A DNA stretch of 64,000 nt from an uncultured Cytophagales bacterium (lineage in GTDB: Bacteria > Bacteroidota > Bacteroidia > Cytophagales > Thermonemataceae): positions 52,738-116,737 of the forward strand of contig CALEMF010000091.1 in NCBI GenBank assembly GCA_937911505.1. The letters run 5' to 3'. Positions 27,108 to 36,054 of this stretch are shown in pieces. The notes beneath the pieces were generated by a model, which saw only the letters and a list, made by a program, of their open reading frames with translations, did no database searches and had not been told where the DNA came from. The translations under genes and the position numbers were made by a program. Within the stretch, counting starts at the first letter, position 1. Every line of letters starts with the position of its first letter.

Positions 27108-28493
27108 TTAGCGCATCTCTTTTACTGTAGTGATTAGCGTTGGCAGGTCTACTGTTTCTTGGGTACGTGCCTCCATGTTCTTTAGTGTAAAAGTTTGGGT
27201 AGCCATCTCTTCAGAACCTACCAACACCACGTAGGGTACGCCCTTCCTATTGGCATACTTCAATTGTTTGTCTAACTTTACTGCACTTGGGTAAATCTCA
27301 GCGTTAATTCCTACTGCTCTCACAGCTTCAAGTATGGGCAATAAATACTTTTCTGCAGTAGCATCAAAGTTCGTAAATAATAGTTGGGTAGTCGTTTCGG
27401 TATGCTCTGGAAACAGCGCGAACTCTTCCATAACATCATAAATACGGTCTAGCCCAAATGAGAAGCCTACCCCTGTAACATCAGGTAAGCCGAAGGCACC
27501 CGTCAAGTTATCATAGCGCCCTCCTCCACTAATACTACCAATGGTGGTATCGTGTACTTTTACCTCGAAGATAGCACCTGTGTAATAAGAAAGCCCTCTC
27601 GCCAGTGTGACATCGAAGGCTAGATTAGCCTGATCGGCAGGCTTACCTGTATAAGCTTCTAAATAAGTAAATACTTGTTTGAGTTCTGTGAGGCCTTGCT
27701 GTCCATCTGTAGAATCACCTAAAAAATCTTCTAGCAAGGTAAGTTTTTCAGTTAATGTACCTTGAAAGTCAAAAATAGGGGCTAGCTGCCTGATAGCAGT
27801 ATCCGTGAAACCACGCGTTTGAAGCTCTTCCGTTACGCCTTCTCTTCCTATTTTATCAAGCTTATCAATCGCTACACAAAGCGCACCTTCTTTGCCTTTG
27901 GCTCCTATTTGCTCTGCAATACCTGTTAGTATCTTTCGATTATTCAGTTTGATGGTATACGGCGGTAAACGTAGTTTTTGCAACACTCGGTTTATCATCA
28001 ATATAATCTCTGCTTCACAAAGAAGTGAACCTGTCCCTACTACATCTGCATCACATTGGTAAAACTCTCGGTAACGACCTCTTTGTGGAGAATCGCCACG
28101 CCAAACAGGCTGTATTTGGTAACGCTTAAAAGGCATTGCGAGGTCGTGTTGGTGCATTACAACAAAACGTGCAAAAGGAACAGTCAGATCGTAGCGTAAG
28201 CCCTTTTCAGCTATTTTAGACGAAAGGTGTTTATAACCTTTTTGAAAATCATCAGCCCGTGTTTTCTTCAAGAAATCACCAGAATTTAGAATTCTAAATA
28301 ACAGTTGATCACCCTCTTCCCCGTACTTTCCCAACAATACAGAGAGGTTCTCTAAGGAGGGCGTTTCAAGAGGTAAAAAACCATAGCGCTGAAAGGTTTC
28401 TTTGATGGTATCTATGATGTAGTACCGCCTTACCATCATAGAAGGCGTGTAGTCGCGTGTACCTTTCGCTAAAGAAGGTTTTGGTTTAGCCAT
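27108..28493 (-). CDS. hisS: Histidyl-tRNA synthetase
   Basis: A 461-residue class II aminoacyl-tRNA synthetase. It opens with the HisRS motif KPSLAKGTRDYTP, has motif 2 (PVWRGDSPQRGRYREFYQCD), the two histidine-binding blocks (LARGLSYYTGAIFEV among them) and motif 3 (VTGVGFSFGLDRIYDVM), then an anticodon-binding domain (about 365-455). The order and length fit the longer bacterial/eukaryotic-like HisRS group. A -7 element lies at 28527-28534 just upstream. Confidence 0.96.
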   Translation of the reverse strand: MAKPKPSLAKGTRDYTPSMMVRRYYIIDTIKETFQRYGFLPLETPSLENLSVLLGKYGEEGDQLLFRILNSGDFLKKTRADDFQKGYKHLSSKIAEKGLRYDLTVPFARFVVMHQHDLAMPFKRYQIQPVWRGDSPQRGRYREFYQCDADVVGTGSLLCEAEIILMINRVLQKLRLPPYTIKLNNRKILTGIAEQIGAKGKEGALCVAIDKLDKIGREGVTEELQTRGFTDTAIRQLAPIFDFQGTLTEKLTLLEDFLGDSTDGQQGLTELKQVFTYLEAYTGKPADQANLAFDVTLARGLSYYTGAIFEVKVHDTTIGSISGGGRYDNLTGAFGLPDVTGVGFSFGLDRIYDVMEEFALFPEHTETTTQLLFTNFDATAEKYLLPILEAVRAVGINAEIYPSAVKLDKQLKYANRKGVPYVVLVGSEEMATQTFTLKNMEARTQETVDLPTLITTVKEMR

Positions 28494-28526
28494 AAATGCG
28501 TCACGTTTATAAAAGTATGCTTACCG

Positions 28527-28534
28527 CAAAAATA
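28527..28534 (-). promoter_or_regulatory. Putative -7 element (TATTTTTG) for hisS
   Basis: Exact TAnnTTTG match on the minus strand, 34 bases upstream of the hisS start codon. No -33 TTG is seen at the usual spacing. Confidence 0.45.
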
Positions 28535-28607
28535 CAAGAAATTTAATGGGATGCTGTGCTGAAGTAAATTTACTTTTTGCCTTTAGAAGGATAATCTAGC
28601 TCATTAC

Positions 28608-28638
28608 TTGGCATTTTACACAAAAAAGGTTATATTTG
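28608..28638 (+). promoter_or_regulatory. Promoter for the 51-residue basic protein
   Basis: A -33 TTGG (28608-28611) and a -7 TATATTTG (28631-28638) are separated by 19 bases, the standard Bacteroidota primary-sigma arrangement. The start codon at 28687 is 48 bases downstream of the -7 element. Confidence 0.7.
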
Positions 28639-28686
28639 CCGACTATTAAAAGTAATCACTTCATTACATAAATTTAGAAAGCGATC

Positions 28687-28842
28687 ATGGCCGTAACCCG
28701 ACTGAAAAGAAAGCACATGAAAAATATAGCACGTGCAAAGGCGAGAAAGATTAGAATCAAGCGTTTGAACAGCAAACCTGTGGTTAAAAACATAGATATT
28801 GAGGCAATCAAAGAGGAATTTGCTGCAAAGAAAAGTAAGTAA
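28687..28842 (+). CDS. Conserved-looking small basic protein, 51 residues
   Basis: ATG to TAA open frame beginning MAVTRLKRKHMKNIARAKAR and ending EEFAAKKSK. Eighteen of 51 residues are Lys or Arg, concentrated in the first 30, followed by a short helix with alternating acidic residues (NIDIEAIKEEF). The composition is that of a ribosome- or nucleic-acid-associated small protein. It has its own consensus promoter (28608-28638) and is followed at once by a terminator (28866-28902), which strongly supports a real, highly expressed gene. It lies between divergent hisS and the acpP cluster. I do not know a named family for it. Confidence 0.75.
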   Translation: MAVTRLKRKHMKNIARAKARKIRIKRLNSKPVVKNIDIEAIKEEFAAKKSK

Positions 28843-28865
28843 TCATCCCTTTTTGTACACTGCTT

Positions 28866-28902
28866 AAAATACCCTTTATGAGATATATGAAGGGTATTTT
28901 TT
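28866..28902. terminator. 11-bp terminator hairpin
   Basis: AAAATACCCTT pairs perfectly with AAGGGTATTTT around a 13-base loop and runs into a T6 tract. It sits 23 bases after the small basic protein gene and upstream of the acpP promoter. Confidence 0.8.
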
Positions 28903-28993
28903 ATGCCTATTATATTGTTTTCAAGTGCTAAATCTTTGAGGCGTAAAGAGCAGAATTGATACAAACAGGTTTCTGAGAAATTGAGATAAATAG

Positions 28994-29025
28994 TTTGACA
29001 ATAACTAGAGAAATGTCTTTATTTG
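28994..29025 (+). promoter_or_regulatory. Putative promoter of acpP
   Basis: TTTG at 28994-28997 and TTTATTTG at 29018-29025 (one mismatch to TAnnTTTG) are separated by 20 bases. The acpP start codon is 30 bases downstream of the -7 element. Confidence 0.5.
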
Positions 29026-29055
29026 CACTGTGTTTTACTAAATTTTTAAACAACA

Positions 29056-29292
29056 ATGTCAGAAATTTCAGAAAAAGTTAAAAACATCATCGTTGAAAAA
29101 CTCGGTGTGGAAGCCTCTGAGGTGACGCCTGAGGCGAGCTTTGCCAATGACTTGGGTGCCGATTCTTTAGATACGGTGGAATTAATTATGGAGTTTGAAA
29201 AAGAATTTAATATCTCTATTCCAGACGACCAAGCAGAGCAAATCGCTACGGTTGGTCAAGCTGTTGCCTACTTAGAGTCAAACGTAAAATAA
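29056..29292 (+). CDS. acpP: Acyl carrier protein
   Basis: A 78-residue acidic protein with the phosphopantetheine attachment site S37 in [14 protein letters not shown]. It carries growing acyl chains in type II fatty acid synthesis. fabF follows after 42 bases, the conserved bacterial arrangement. It is preceded by its own promoter and isolated from the upstream small gene by a terminator. Confidence 0.98.
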   Translation: MSEISEKVKNIIVEKLGVEASEVTPEASFANDLGADSLDTVELIMEFEKEFNISIPDDQAEQIATVGQAVAYLESNVK

Positions 29293-29334
29293 TCGTCAAG
29301 TAAAACTTCCTATTTTACATTTAAACACTCGTAA

Positions 29335-30588
29335 ATGAACCTAAAAAGAGTTGTTATTACTGGGATGGGTGCTATTACACCTATTGGCAATACGGTTCAA
29401 GACTATTGGAACGGATTGGTGAATGGGGTGAGTGGTGCTCGCCCCATTACTCGATTCGACGCAAGTAAATTCAAAACGCAATTTGCTTGCGAAGTCAAAG
29501 ACTTTGATGTTTTACAATATTTAGAGCGCAAAGAAGCGCGTAAAATGGATCTATTTTCTCATTTTGCGTTGGCAGTCGCTGAACAAGCGGTGCAAGATGC
29601 GCAACTTAAGGTAGATCAACTCAATGAAAGGCGAGTAGGTGTCATTTGGGGATCGGGTATAGGCGGGTTACGTTCACTTCAAATGGAAGTGATAGATTTC
29701 GCCAGAGGTGATGGTACACCTCGTTTTAATCCCTTCTTTATTCCTAAAATGATTGCTGATATTGCCGCAGGGCACATCTCTATCAAATATGGTTTTAAAG
29801 GTCCTAATTACTGTACCGTATCTGCTTGCGCTTCTGCTACTAATGCCATCGTCGATTCCTTTAATTTAATTCGTTTAGGGAAAGCAGATATCATTCTTTC
29901 TGGAGGTTCTGAAGCCACGGTTACAGAAGCAGGTATAGGCGGATTTAACGCTTTAAGAGCACTCTCTGAACGAAACGATACACCAGAAACTGCCTCACGT
30001 CCTTTTGACAAAGATAGAGATGGTTTTGTATTGGGTGAAGGGGGAGGTGCAATCGTCTTAGAAGAACTTGAACACGCACTTGCTAGAGGGGCTACTATCT
30101 ACGCTGAGTTAATCGGTAGCGGACTGTCCGCAGATGCCTATCACATGACGGCTCCTCATCCAGAAGGCTTAGGAGCACAATATGTCATGGAAGAAGCCTT
30201 GGCAGATGCACACTTACAAGCGAATGATATAGATTATATTAATGTGCACGGTACTTCCACCCCCATTGGTGATCCACAAGAGGTAAAAGCAATTGAACGA
30301 GTTTTTGGCGAACACGCTTATTCTCTCAATATTAGTTCTACAAAGTCTATGACGGGGCACTTATTAGGTGCGGCGGGTGCTATTGAGGCAGTGGCCTCTA
30401 TTCTATCGCTTGTACATCAAAAAGTTCCTCCTACCATTAATCACTTCACAGATGATGAAGTGTTCGACCCTCGGCTCAATTTTACATTCAACGAGGCACA
30501 AACACGTAAGATTAATTATGCACTTAGCAATACATTTGGTTTTGGTGGACATAATTGTTCCGTTATCTTCAAGAAATTTGAAAAATAA
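29335..30588 (+). CDS. fabF: 3-oxoacyl-ACP synthase II
   Basis: A 417-residue condensing enzyme with the Cys-His-His triad: C165 in TVSACASATNA, His in NVHGTSTPIGDP, and His in KSMTGHLLGAAGA. It elongates acyl-ACP with malonyl-ACP and controls unsaturated and longer chains. It starts with MNLKRVVITGMGAITPIGN, as is normal for FabF. It is part of acpP-fabF-rnc; the rnc start is two bases after the stop, implying cotranslation. Confidence 0.98.
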   Translation: MNLKRVVITGMGAITPIGNTVQDYWNGLVNGVSGARPITRFDASKFKTQFACEVKDFDVLQYLERKEARKMDLFSHFALAVAEQAVQDAQLKVDQLNERRVGVIWGSGIGGLRSLQMEVIDFARGDGTPRFNPFFIPKMIADIAAGHISIKYGFKGPNYCTVSACASATNAIVDSFNLIRLGKADIILSGGSEATVTEAGIGGFNALRALSERNDTPETASRPFDKDRDGFVLGEGGGAIVLEELEHALARGATIYAELIGSGLSADAYHMTAPHPEGLGAQYVMEEALADAHLQANDIDYINVHGTSTPIGDPQEVKAIERVFGEHAYSLNISSTKSMTGHLLGAAGAIEAVASILSLVHQKVPPTINHFTDDEVFDPRLNFTFNEAQTRKINYALSNTFGFGGHNCSVIFKKFEK

Positions 30589-30590
30589 CT

Positions 30591-31346
30591 GTGCTGGTTT
30601 GGCGATACATTAAACGATCATTTAAGAAGTACTCTAATGAAGAAAAAAGGCTTAGTGCCGCTATAGAACGTATAGTAGGCGCTAAGCCTTTTAATCTGAA
30701 CCTGTATCGCTTGGCGCTCCGCCATACCTCAGCTTCGGTTCAATCTAAACAAAAACGTAACTTTCGTCTCTCTAACGAACGTTTGGAATACCTAGGTGAT
30801 GCTATTTTGGGCGCTATCGTGGCAGATTACCTTTATAAAAAATTTCCTTTTAGAGATGAGGGCTTTCTTACGGAAATACGATCACGAATTGTCAATAGAG
30901 AGTCTCTTAATAGTCTTGCCAAAAAGATAGGACTTTTAGAGTTGATTCTCTTTGAGGGGAGCCGTAACAATCGCTCCCACAAGTCGATGTCAGGAGATGC
31001 TTTAGAGGCCTTTGTAGGCGCTATTTTCTTAGATAAAGGCTTTAAGTTTTGTCAGCAGGTAATTATCAAGCGGCTCATCATACCACATATGGATATCCAC
31101 AAGATTATCGCTACTAATACCAATTTCAAGAGTATTGTCATTGAATGGGCGCAACGCGAAAATCAAGACCTTCATTTCAAAATTATTAGTGAAAAAGGGA
31201 ATCCGCAGAATAAGGAGTTTATTGCACAAATTACCGTCAATAAAGAAATTATTAGTAGTGGTAAAGGAGCTAGTAAAAAGAAAGCTGAGCAGGCCGCTGC
31301 TGAAAAAGCTTGTGAAAAACTAGGTCTTCTTTATTTAGATGATTGA
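30591..31346 (+). CDS. rnc: Ribonuclease III
   Basis: The RNase III signature NERLEYLGDAILGAIVADYL (E64 and D70 region) and the second acidic motif SGDALEAFVGAIFLDKG form the metal site. A double-stranded RNA-binding domain follows (about 180-250, with GKGASKKKAEQAAAEKACEK). It processes rRNA precursors and structured RNAs. The start is a GTG two bases after fabF. The 251-residue length includes a slightly extended N-terminus relative to E. coli. Confidence 0.96.
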   Translation: MLVWRYIKRSFKKYSNEEKRLSAAIERIVGAKPFNLNLYRLALRHTSASVQSKQKRNFRLSNERLEYLGDAILGAIVADYLYKKFPFRDEGFLTEIRSRIVNRESLNSLAKKIGLLELILFEGSRNNRSHKSMSGDALEAFVGAIFLDKGFKFCQQVIIKRLIIPHMDIHKIIATNTNFKSIVIEWAQRENQDLHFKIISEKGNPQNKEFIAQITVNKEIISSGKGASKKKAEQAAAEKACEKLGLLYLDD

Positions 31347-31369
31347 TCTGCTTATCCAGCTCATCTACT

Positions 31370-31846
31370 TCAGGACAAGTCATCGTTAGGATTTTTTTGC
31401 CACTGTTTAAATGCCTCCCAACAAATAGTTCTATCGTGTTGCGCCATGCCTATTTTTTGCGCCGGATGTTCCCCTCTAATAATCTCATATAAAAAAGCAT
31501 CGTCAAAACCGATCTTAGCGGCGTCTTCCTGTGTACAACCATAATAGATATACTTTATCTTAGCCCAATGAATGGCTGCCAAGCACATAGGACAAGGCTC
31601 ACAAGAAGAATAGATAATACAATCGGAGAGATCGAAACGTGCTAGTAATGCTCCTGCTTTACGAATTGCCATTACTTCTGCATGTGCAGTGGGATCGTTA
31701 CGCTTAATGACTTCGTTGTGTGCTTTTACCAACACTTCACCCTTCCTTACGATGACTGCTCCAAAAGGGCCTCCTTCTTTTTGCGCTAATCCGTACTTAG
31801 CCTCTTCTGCTGCCAAGTGCATAAAGGCGCTTTGATATTCATCCAT
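31370..31846 (-). CDS. guaD: Guanine deaminase-like cytidine/deoxycytidylate deaminase family enzyme
   Basis: A 158-residue zinc deaminase with TAHAEVMAIRKAG (H55, E57) and SSCEPCPMCLAAIHWAK (C85, C88). The overall pattern (GGPFGAVIVRKGEV, NDPTAHAEV, GFDDAFLYEII) is closest to Bacillus-type small guanine deaminases rather than tRNA adenosine deaminase TadA, whose zinc motifs are similar. It would convert guanine to xanthine in purine salvage. It converges on rnc with a 23-base gap and no clear terminator. Confidence 0.75.
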   Translation of the reverse strand: MDEYQSAFMHLAAEEAKYGLAQKEGGPFGAVIVRKGEVLVKAHNEVIKRNDPTAHAEVMAIRKAGALLARFDLSDCIIYSSCEPCPMCLAAIHWAKIKYIYYGCTQEDAAKIGFDDAFLYEIIRGEHPAQKIGMAQHDRTICWEAFKQWQKNPNDDLS

Positions 31847-31879
31847 AATTATTGAGCATTATTTACAATTGTTTTACAC

Positions 31880-33004
31880 TTAGAAGGGCGAACCGTGCGT
31901 CAGGGTGATTAATTTACGTACTACCCCTGGAAAAGGCCGCAGGCTATTGATCACCCAGTTGGTAGTCCACTCTTTTCCAAATAAGCTTTGTAGAAGTCTA
32001 CCTGCTTTCAGTCTGGTTCGAAACTGCTGCTGCCAAGTGGTTTGGTATACCTTTTCTAAGGTTGACCGATCAATCTTTTTCGCTGCAAAATGTGCGAGTA
32101 ACTCTCCTAGTAGTGCAGCACTATGCATGGCCATACTCATCCCATTGCCACAAAGTGGAGTAATGAGCCCTGCCGCATCTCCTAATAAGAGGAGATGTTT
32201 CTCTTGGGTAGTTTTAGGTACAAAACTAATATTCGAGATCGCTAGCGGCTTCTCATATAAAAAAGTACTACGCTCGAAATAATCTTTTAAATAAGGATTT
32301 CGATATAGTACTTGCCTTTCCATCTCTTTAATGTCATTATTGTAAGTACGTAAATTCTGTGCAGTAGTAAGGTAGCAGAGGCAATAACGATTTCCTTCTA
32401 CTTTGGAAATACCACAATACCCATCCTTAAAGTTGTGAAGCTCAATTCTATTTGTGGGAAATCCGTCTACTTGAATATGATATTTTACCCCTATGTAATG
32501 ACGTGCTTGCCGCTGTGTTTTCTGCAGAAAAGCACGTTTGAGTTGTACATCAAGATTAGCACGTTTCCCAAACGCTCCACAGGCTATGTCAACCTCATAA
32601 GTATCCCGAGGCGTACTAATGATGGCTTTTTCTGAGGTAGTTTCTAGTGCCTGTACAGCGGTCTGTTCGTGTACTTCTACGCCTGCTTCGCGGGCTATTT
32701 CTGCCAGCAAGCGATCTAACGTATAGCGACTTACCCCAAATCCTCCAGTGGTCATTTTTTGTAAAAGTTGGTTGCCATTCGGCGCTGATACTACGAGCTC
32801 GTCAATACGTGGCAAGTCCATAGAAGACAGTGGTACACCTATGCGCTGTAGAAAAGACCACGACTCCATAGCGATGTATTCTCCACATACTTTATGAAAG
32901 GGGTATTTTTTCTTTTCGAATAGTTGTACTTTCATCCCTTGTTTTGCACATAGTATGCTGAGTGAAAGTCCGGCAAGTCCACCACCTATAATGGCTATTT
33001 TCAT
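31880..33004 (-). CDS. FAD-dependent oxidoreductase, geranylgeranyl-reductase/halogenase-like
   Basis: The N-terminal Rossmann motif IAIIGGGLAGLSLSIL and EKKKYPFHKVCGEYI are typical of the FAD monooxygenase superfamily group that includes geranylgeranyl reductases. LLLGDAAGLITPLCGNGMSM is the second FAD-binding motif (GD). Total length is 374. Relatives in Bacteroidota often sit near polyketide or aryl-polyene pigment genes; none are here. The start codon overlaps the end of the upstream helical-repeat gene by four bases, so the two are cotranslated. Substrate is unknown. Confidence 0.85.
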   Translation of the reverse strand: MKIAIIGGGLAGLSLSILCAKQGMKVQLFEKKKYPFHKVCGEYIAMESWSFLQRIGVPLSSMDLPRIDELVVSAPNGNQLLQKMTTGGFGVSRYTLDRLLAEIAREAGVEVHEQTAVQALETTSEKAIISTPRDTYEVDIACGAFGKRANLDVQLKRAFLQKTQRQARHYIGVKYHIQVDGFPTNRIELHNFKDGYCGISKVEGNRYCLCYLTTAQNLRTYNNDIKEMERQVLYRNPYLKDYFERSTFLYEKPLAISNISFVPKTTQEKHLLLLGDAAGLITPLCGNGMSMAMHSAALLGELLAHFAAKKIDRSTLEKVYQTTWQQQFRTRLKAGRLLQSLFGKEWTTNWVINSLRPFPGVVRKLITLTHGSPF

Positions 33005-34488
33005 AGGCTTTTTTCAGTATGGGTGTATATTTTTTCTAGGGCTTTTTTCCATAATAGTTGGTAAGGAACAATCTCAGCTTCCCAAGCCTCATCTGTTCTT
33101 ACAGGCATTTTTTTCAACTCTTCGTAGGAAGCCTTAGCCTTGGCGATAATTACCTCGTAATTAAAATCATTTCTTAAGATGAGTCTTATTAGCTTCATCC
33201 ATATCTTTAATCGCTGGTTTTGACCAGTACGAAAGTATCTCACATAAAACTTGTAGAGCGTGTCTATGTTTGCTTTTAGTAGAGAAAAATCTCTTTCTTC
33301 CAAGCAAATTAATATCTCTAAGTTGTAGATGGCTAGGTTAATAATCTTTCTCTTCAGCAAAAACTTATTAAAATATTGAGAAACCTGCGTAAAGTATTTA
33401 AGGTCTAGCTCATCGGCCATATAGGAAGCATAAGTAAGATACACGTCAAATAGCTTTTGTGTTTGAGGGGAAGCTTTTTGAAAGGTAGTCTGTTGCTGAC
33501 AAAAAATAATACGCTCAGCAGCCTTTTTATAAGCTTCAAGATGTATATAGGCTAAAATAAGTATCTCTTCAAATAAGAAATAGTTGGGCGCCCCTACTTT
33601 TAGGGCCTTTAGATAAGTAGACACCCGCTCGACGCACTCGGTATATTTCTCCACTTTATATAAAGAAAGGATATACATATAGTTATTGTATTCTCTGGAA
33701 AATAAAAGTTCATTGATCTTTCCTCGCTTAATAAGTAAGTTTGCATCAATAGTAACGGTTAGTATTTTCTCAAAATTATTGGTGTATTCCCAGTAAGCTA
33801 ACTGAACTTTGTAGTAGTACAAAAAAATATTATTAGAAAGTGTATCTTTCCAACTGGCTTTTAGTTTAAGAATAAGTTCGGGAGCCTGTTGTAGCGCCTC
33901 ATTACGCTCAGCTACTGAACCGACAATCATTAAAAGAAAGCGTGCGGCTAGGTTTCTCACTCTTATTTCTTCTTGTATAGTTTTTTGTAATTGCTCAGTT
34001 TCTGTTTCATAATATTTATATTCTTTTGTATTTCTTTCTAATAGAGCAATGTTGATCAACTCATTTACACATATGGAAGCCATATGAGTAAATTCGTAAG
34101 CCTTAGCTAGGGCTAAACATTTTTTATAACGTTTCTTAGCCAGTTGGCGGTAGCGTGTCACATACAAGCCATGAGCTTGCGTGTATAACCGACTACATTC
34201 ATATTGTGCCTTCTTTAATCTATCTTCTTGGAGTTTGTCACTTTCTATGAAAAGTAGTTGATTATGAAGCCGTTCTTTAAGGCGGTGCTTCAAAGTACGG
34301 TAAGAACTATTTATTTTTTCTTCTTTGTAAATTTCCTTACATGCTTCTTGATCATTTTTTACCTCATTTTGAATAATCTTTTGAAGTAAAATATGCTCTA
34401 GCTCATCGCTTTGGAGGTTATTAACGATGTTAGCCTCTGAAAAAGTATGCTTTTGCGTAATTAATATTAGCTCCTTTATTTCTTTCAT
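33001..34488 (-). CDS. Large all-helical (TPR-like) protein of unknown function
   Basis: ATG 34488 is preferred: MKEIKELILITQKH is the usual opening of a family I recall as multi-copy in Cytophagales; an earlier in-frame ATG (34527) adds 13 residues. The N-terminal 100 residues contain a conserved-looking segment SSYRTLKHRLKERLHNQLLF, then irregular tetratricopeptide-like helix pairs run to the C-terminus. There is no signal peptide, membrane helix or enzyme motif. The coding end overlaps the FAD oxidoreductase start by four bases. It may be an adaptor or regulatory helical protein; no function is established to my knowledge. Confidence 0.65.
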   Translation of the reverse strand: MKEIKELILITQKHTFSEANIVNNLQSDELEHILLQKIIQNEVKNDQEACKEIYKEEKINSSYRTLKHRLKERLHNQLLFIESDKLQEDRLKKAQYECSRLYTQAHGLYVTRYRQLAKKRYKKCLALAKAYEFTHMASICVNELINIALLERNTKEYKYYETETEQLQKTIQEEIRVRNLAARFLLMIVGSVAERNEALQQAPELILKLKASWKDTLSNNIFLYYYKVQLAYWEYTNNFEKILTVTIDANLLIKRGKINELLFSREYNNYMYILSLYKVEKYTECVERVSTYLKALKVGAPNYFLFEEILILAYIHLEAYKKAAERIIFCQQQTTFQKASPQTQKLFDVYLTYASYMADELDLKYFTQVSQYFNKFLLKRKIINLAIYNLEILICLEERDFSLLKANIDTLYKFYVRYFRTGQNQRLKIWMKLIRLILRNDFNYEVIIAKAKASYEELKKMPVRTDEAWEAEIVPYQLLWKKALEKIYTHTEKSL

Positions 34489-34575
34489 GTAACAATTTTG
34501 CTTTTCACCTTTAACAAATAAAGACAAAAATTGCTCAAAATCAATAAAATGGAGCTTATAAATTTATTTTTTACT

Positions 34576-34607
34576 AAAAACTCTATGTAACAAACAGAAG
34601 AGTTTTT
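34576..34607. promoter_or_regulatory. 9-bp hairpin in the 34489-34817 spacer
   Basis: AAAAACTCT pairs with AGAGTTTTT around a 14-base loop, about 90 bases upstream of the helical-repeat gene start. On the minus strand, just downstream of it, TTG-N19-TTTATTTG forms a near-consensus promoter. The 328-base spacer also holds the terminator at 34758-34790; nothing else is seen in it. Confidence 0.4.
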
Positions 34608-34757
34608 CTATTTACTCCAGTACATATTTTATATACCTTTACAATATAAGGAAGAGAGAAAAGCGACTATTTTATTCATTAGTGTTCAATTTTCGATTGG
34701 TATAATAAGAAAAACAACTATCTTTTCCCCCCAAATATATTATAATAAGACAAAAGC

Positions 34758-34790
34758 AATAAAAGTGAGTTCTCTGAGCTCACTTTTATT
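34758..34790. terminator. Perfect 12-bp terminator-like hairpin
   Basis: AATAAAAGTGAG pairs perfectly with CTCACTTTTATT around a 9-base loop. It lies 28 bases beyond the end of the minus-strand lipoprotein gene (34818) and would end the DUF1800-DUF1501-barrel-lipoprotein transcript. Confidence 0.7.
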
Positions 34791-34817
34791 TTGTACCTAC
34801 TATAAAGATTATCATCC

Positions 34818-36014
34818 TTAAGGTACTAGTGCGTTCAGTTCTTCTTCGTCTATTTTAAAGATACAAATGCGCGGGAAACGACCTGCCACGAAAGTACGCC
34901 CTACAATCACGGCTCCTCCATCACTTGTAAGTGACATACCTCCTATTTCAAAGTCATTGCCCTCCCCAAAAAACCGACTATTCAAGAAAAGTCCACTGGC
35001 TTCATCGAAGGCAGCGAGTTTGATCTGTCCATTTTTGGTGTCAGAAAGGTATAATAGTACAGGTCGATTGTTGACAATTCCTCTTCTGATGACTACCCGT
35101 GCATTTCTGGTTAGTTCTGGGAAGTCAAAACCTTGTATGGTGGCTACATCATTTGGCTCTAGATTAGGATCAATATCAGCTCTTGGAGCAATTATATTTT
35201 CTCCATCTACTTCATAACGAGAGATGGCAAAGGTATTGCCTTCTAGGGGTTCTAAAGCACTAAGCGCGGCATCATAACGTACGCCATTTAATACACCTGT
35301 TTGCTCACCACTAGTAGCATTAGCAAAGGTAAGAGCAATATTAAAGTTGTTAAAGCCATTAAAATAGTAGCTTCCACCTACTTCCCCTACAAAAAAAGGT
35401 AAGGGTTGGATTTGACGGGTAAGATGATTGTACAAGATACCCCCACTTCGTTCTGGATTTGTATCTTCAAATACATCATACTCCCAAGCTTCATCGTTTC
35501 CTGTCTTATAAAGGCGTGTACGACGATTGTCACGATTATAGCCTAGTACTAATACCTGATTATCAGAAGTCACCGCCGCCGCAAGAGGATAGTCCCCTAA
35601 AGGGTCTAGCGCACCACCTTGTACCGTCAGTGTTTGCTCGCCAACTTCTAAGAGTTGTGCAGCTGGATTATTAGCCGTCATCGCTACTACAAAGTCTTGC
35701 CCGTTTCTCTCTAAAATCTCTGATACAGGATTTACGTATTCTGTAGAGGTAAAATCCCACATGAAGTTACCTGCTGCATCGAGCTTCATGAGATACACAC
35801 CTAAAAAGCTAGACGATTCTATATTGGTACTTCCAAGTAGTAAATAACCACCATCAGCCGTTTGTTTTACATCTTGTACATAATAGGCTCTGTCAAACTC
35901 ATTATTATCAAAAATACGAGAGAACCTATTCTCAGGCGCAATTTCTCCATTTTCAGCAATGTCGCAGGCCACTGCAAGAAAGGAAATCAAAAAGGTAGCG
36001 AGGTATTTTCTCAT
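34818..36014 (-). CDS. Secreted lipoprotein with beta-propeller-like repeats
   Basis: The signal sequence ends in FLAVACDIAE, a lipobox. The protein then shows spaced repeats of the type DGGYLLLGST, MKLDAAGNFMWDF and, near the end, DGGAVIVGRTFVAG and ICIFKIDEE. This pattern is found in Bacteroidota delta-60-like or PQQ/SBBP-like propellers that read as narrative repeats. It is the last gene of the unit headed by the DUF1800 gene, 40 bases after the barrel protein. The function is unknown; a surface-exposed binding protein is the simplest inference. Confidence 0.75.
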   Translation of the reverse strand: MRKYLATFLISFLAVACDIAENGEIAPENRFSRIFDNNEFDRAYYVQDVKQTADGGYLLLGSTNIESSSFLGVYLMKLDAAGNFMWDFTSTEYVNPVSEILERNGQDFVVAMTANNPAAQLLEVGEQTLTVQGGALDPLGDYPLAAAVTSDNQVLVLGYNRDNRRTRLYKTGNDEAWEYDVFEDTNPERSGGILYNHLTRQIQPLPFFVGEVGGSYYFNGFNNFNIALTFANATSGEQTGVLNGVRYDAALSALEPLEGNTFAISRYEVDGENIIAPRADIDPNLEPNDVATIQGFDFPELTRNARVVIRRGIVNNRPVLLYLSDTKNGQIKLAAFDEASGLFLNSRFFGEGNDFEIGGMSLTSDGGAVIVGRTFVAGRFPRICIFKIDEEELNALVP

Positions 36015-36054
36015 AGAAATAGAAGGTACAATATAAATGTGAGGGTGCTTTTAA

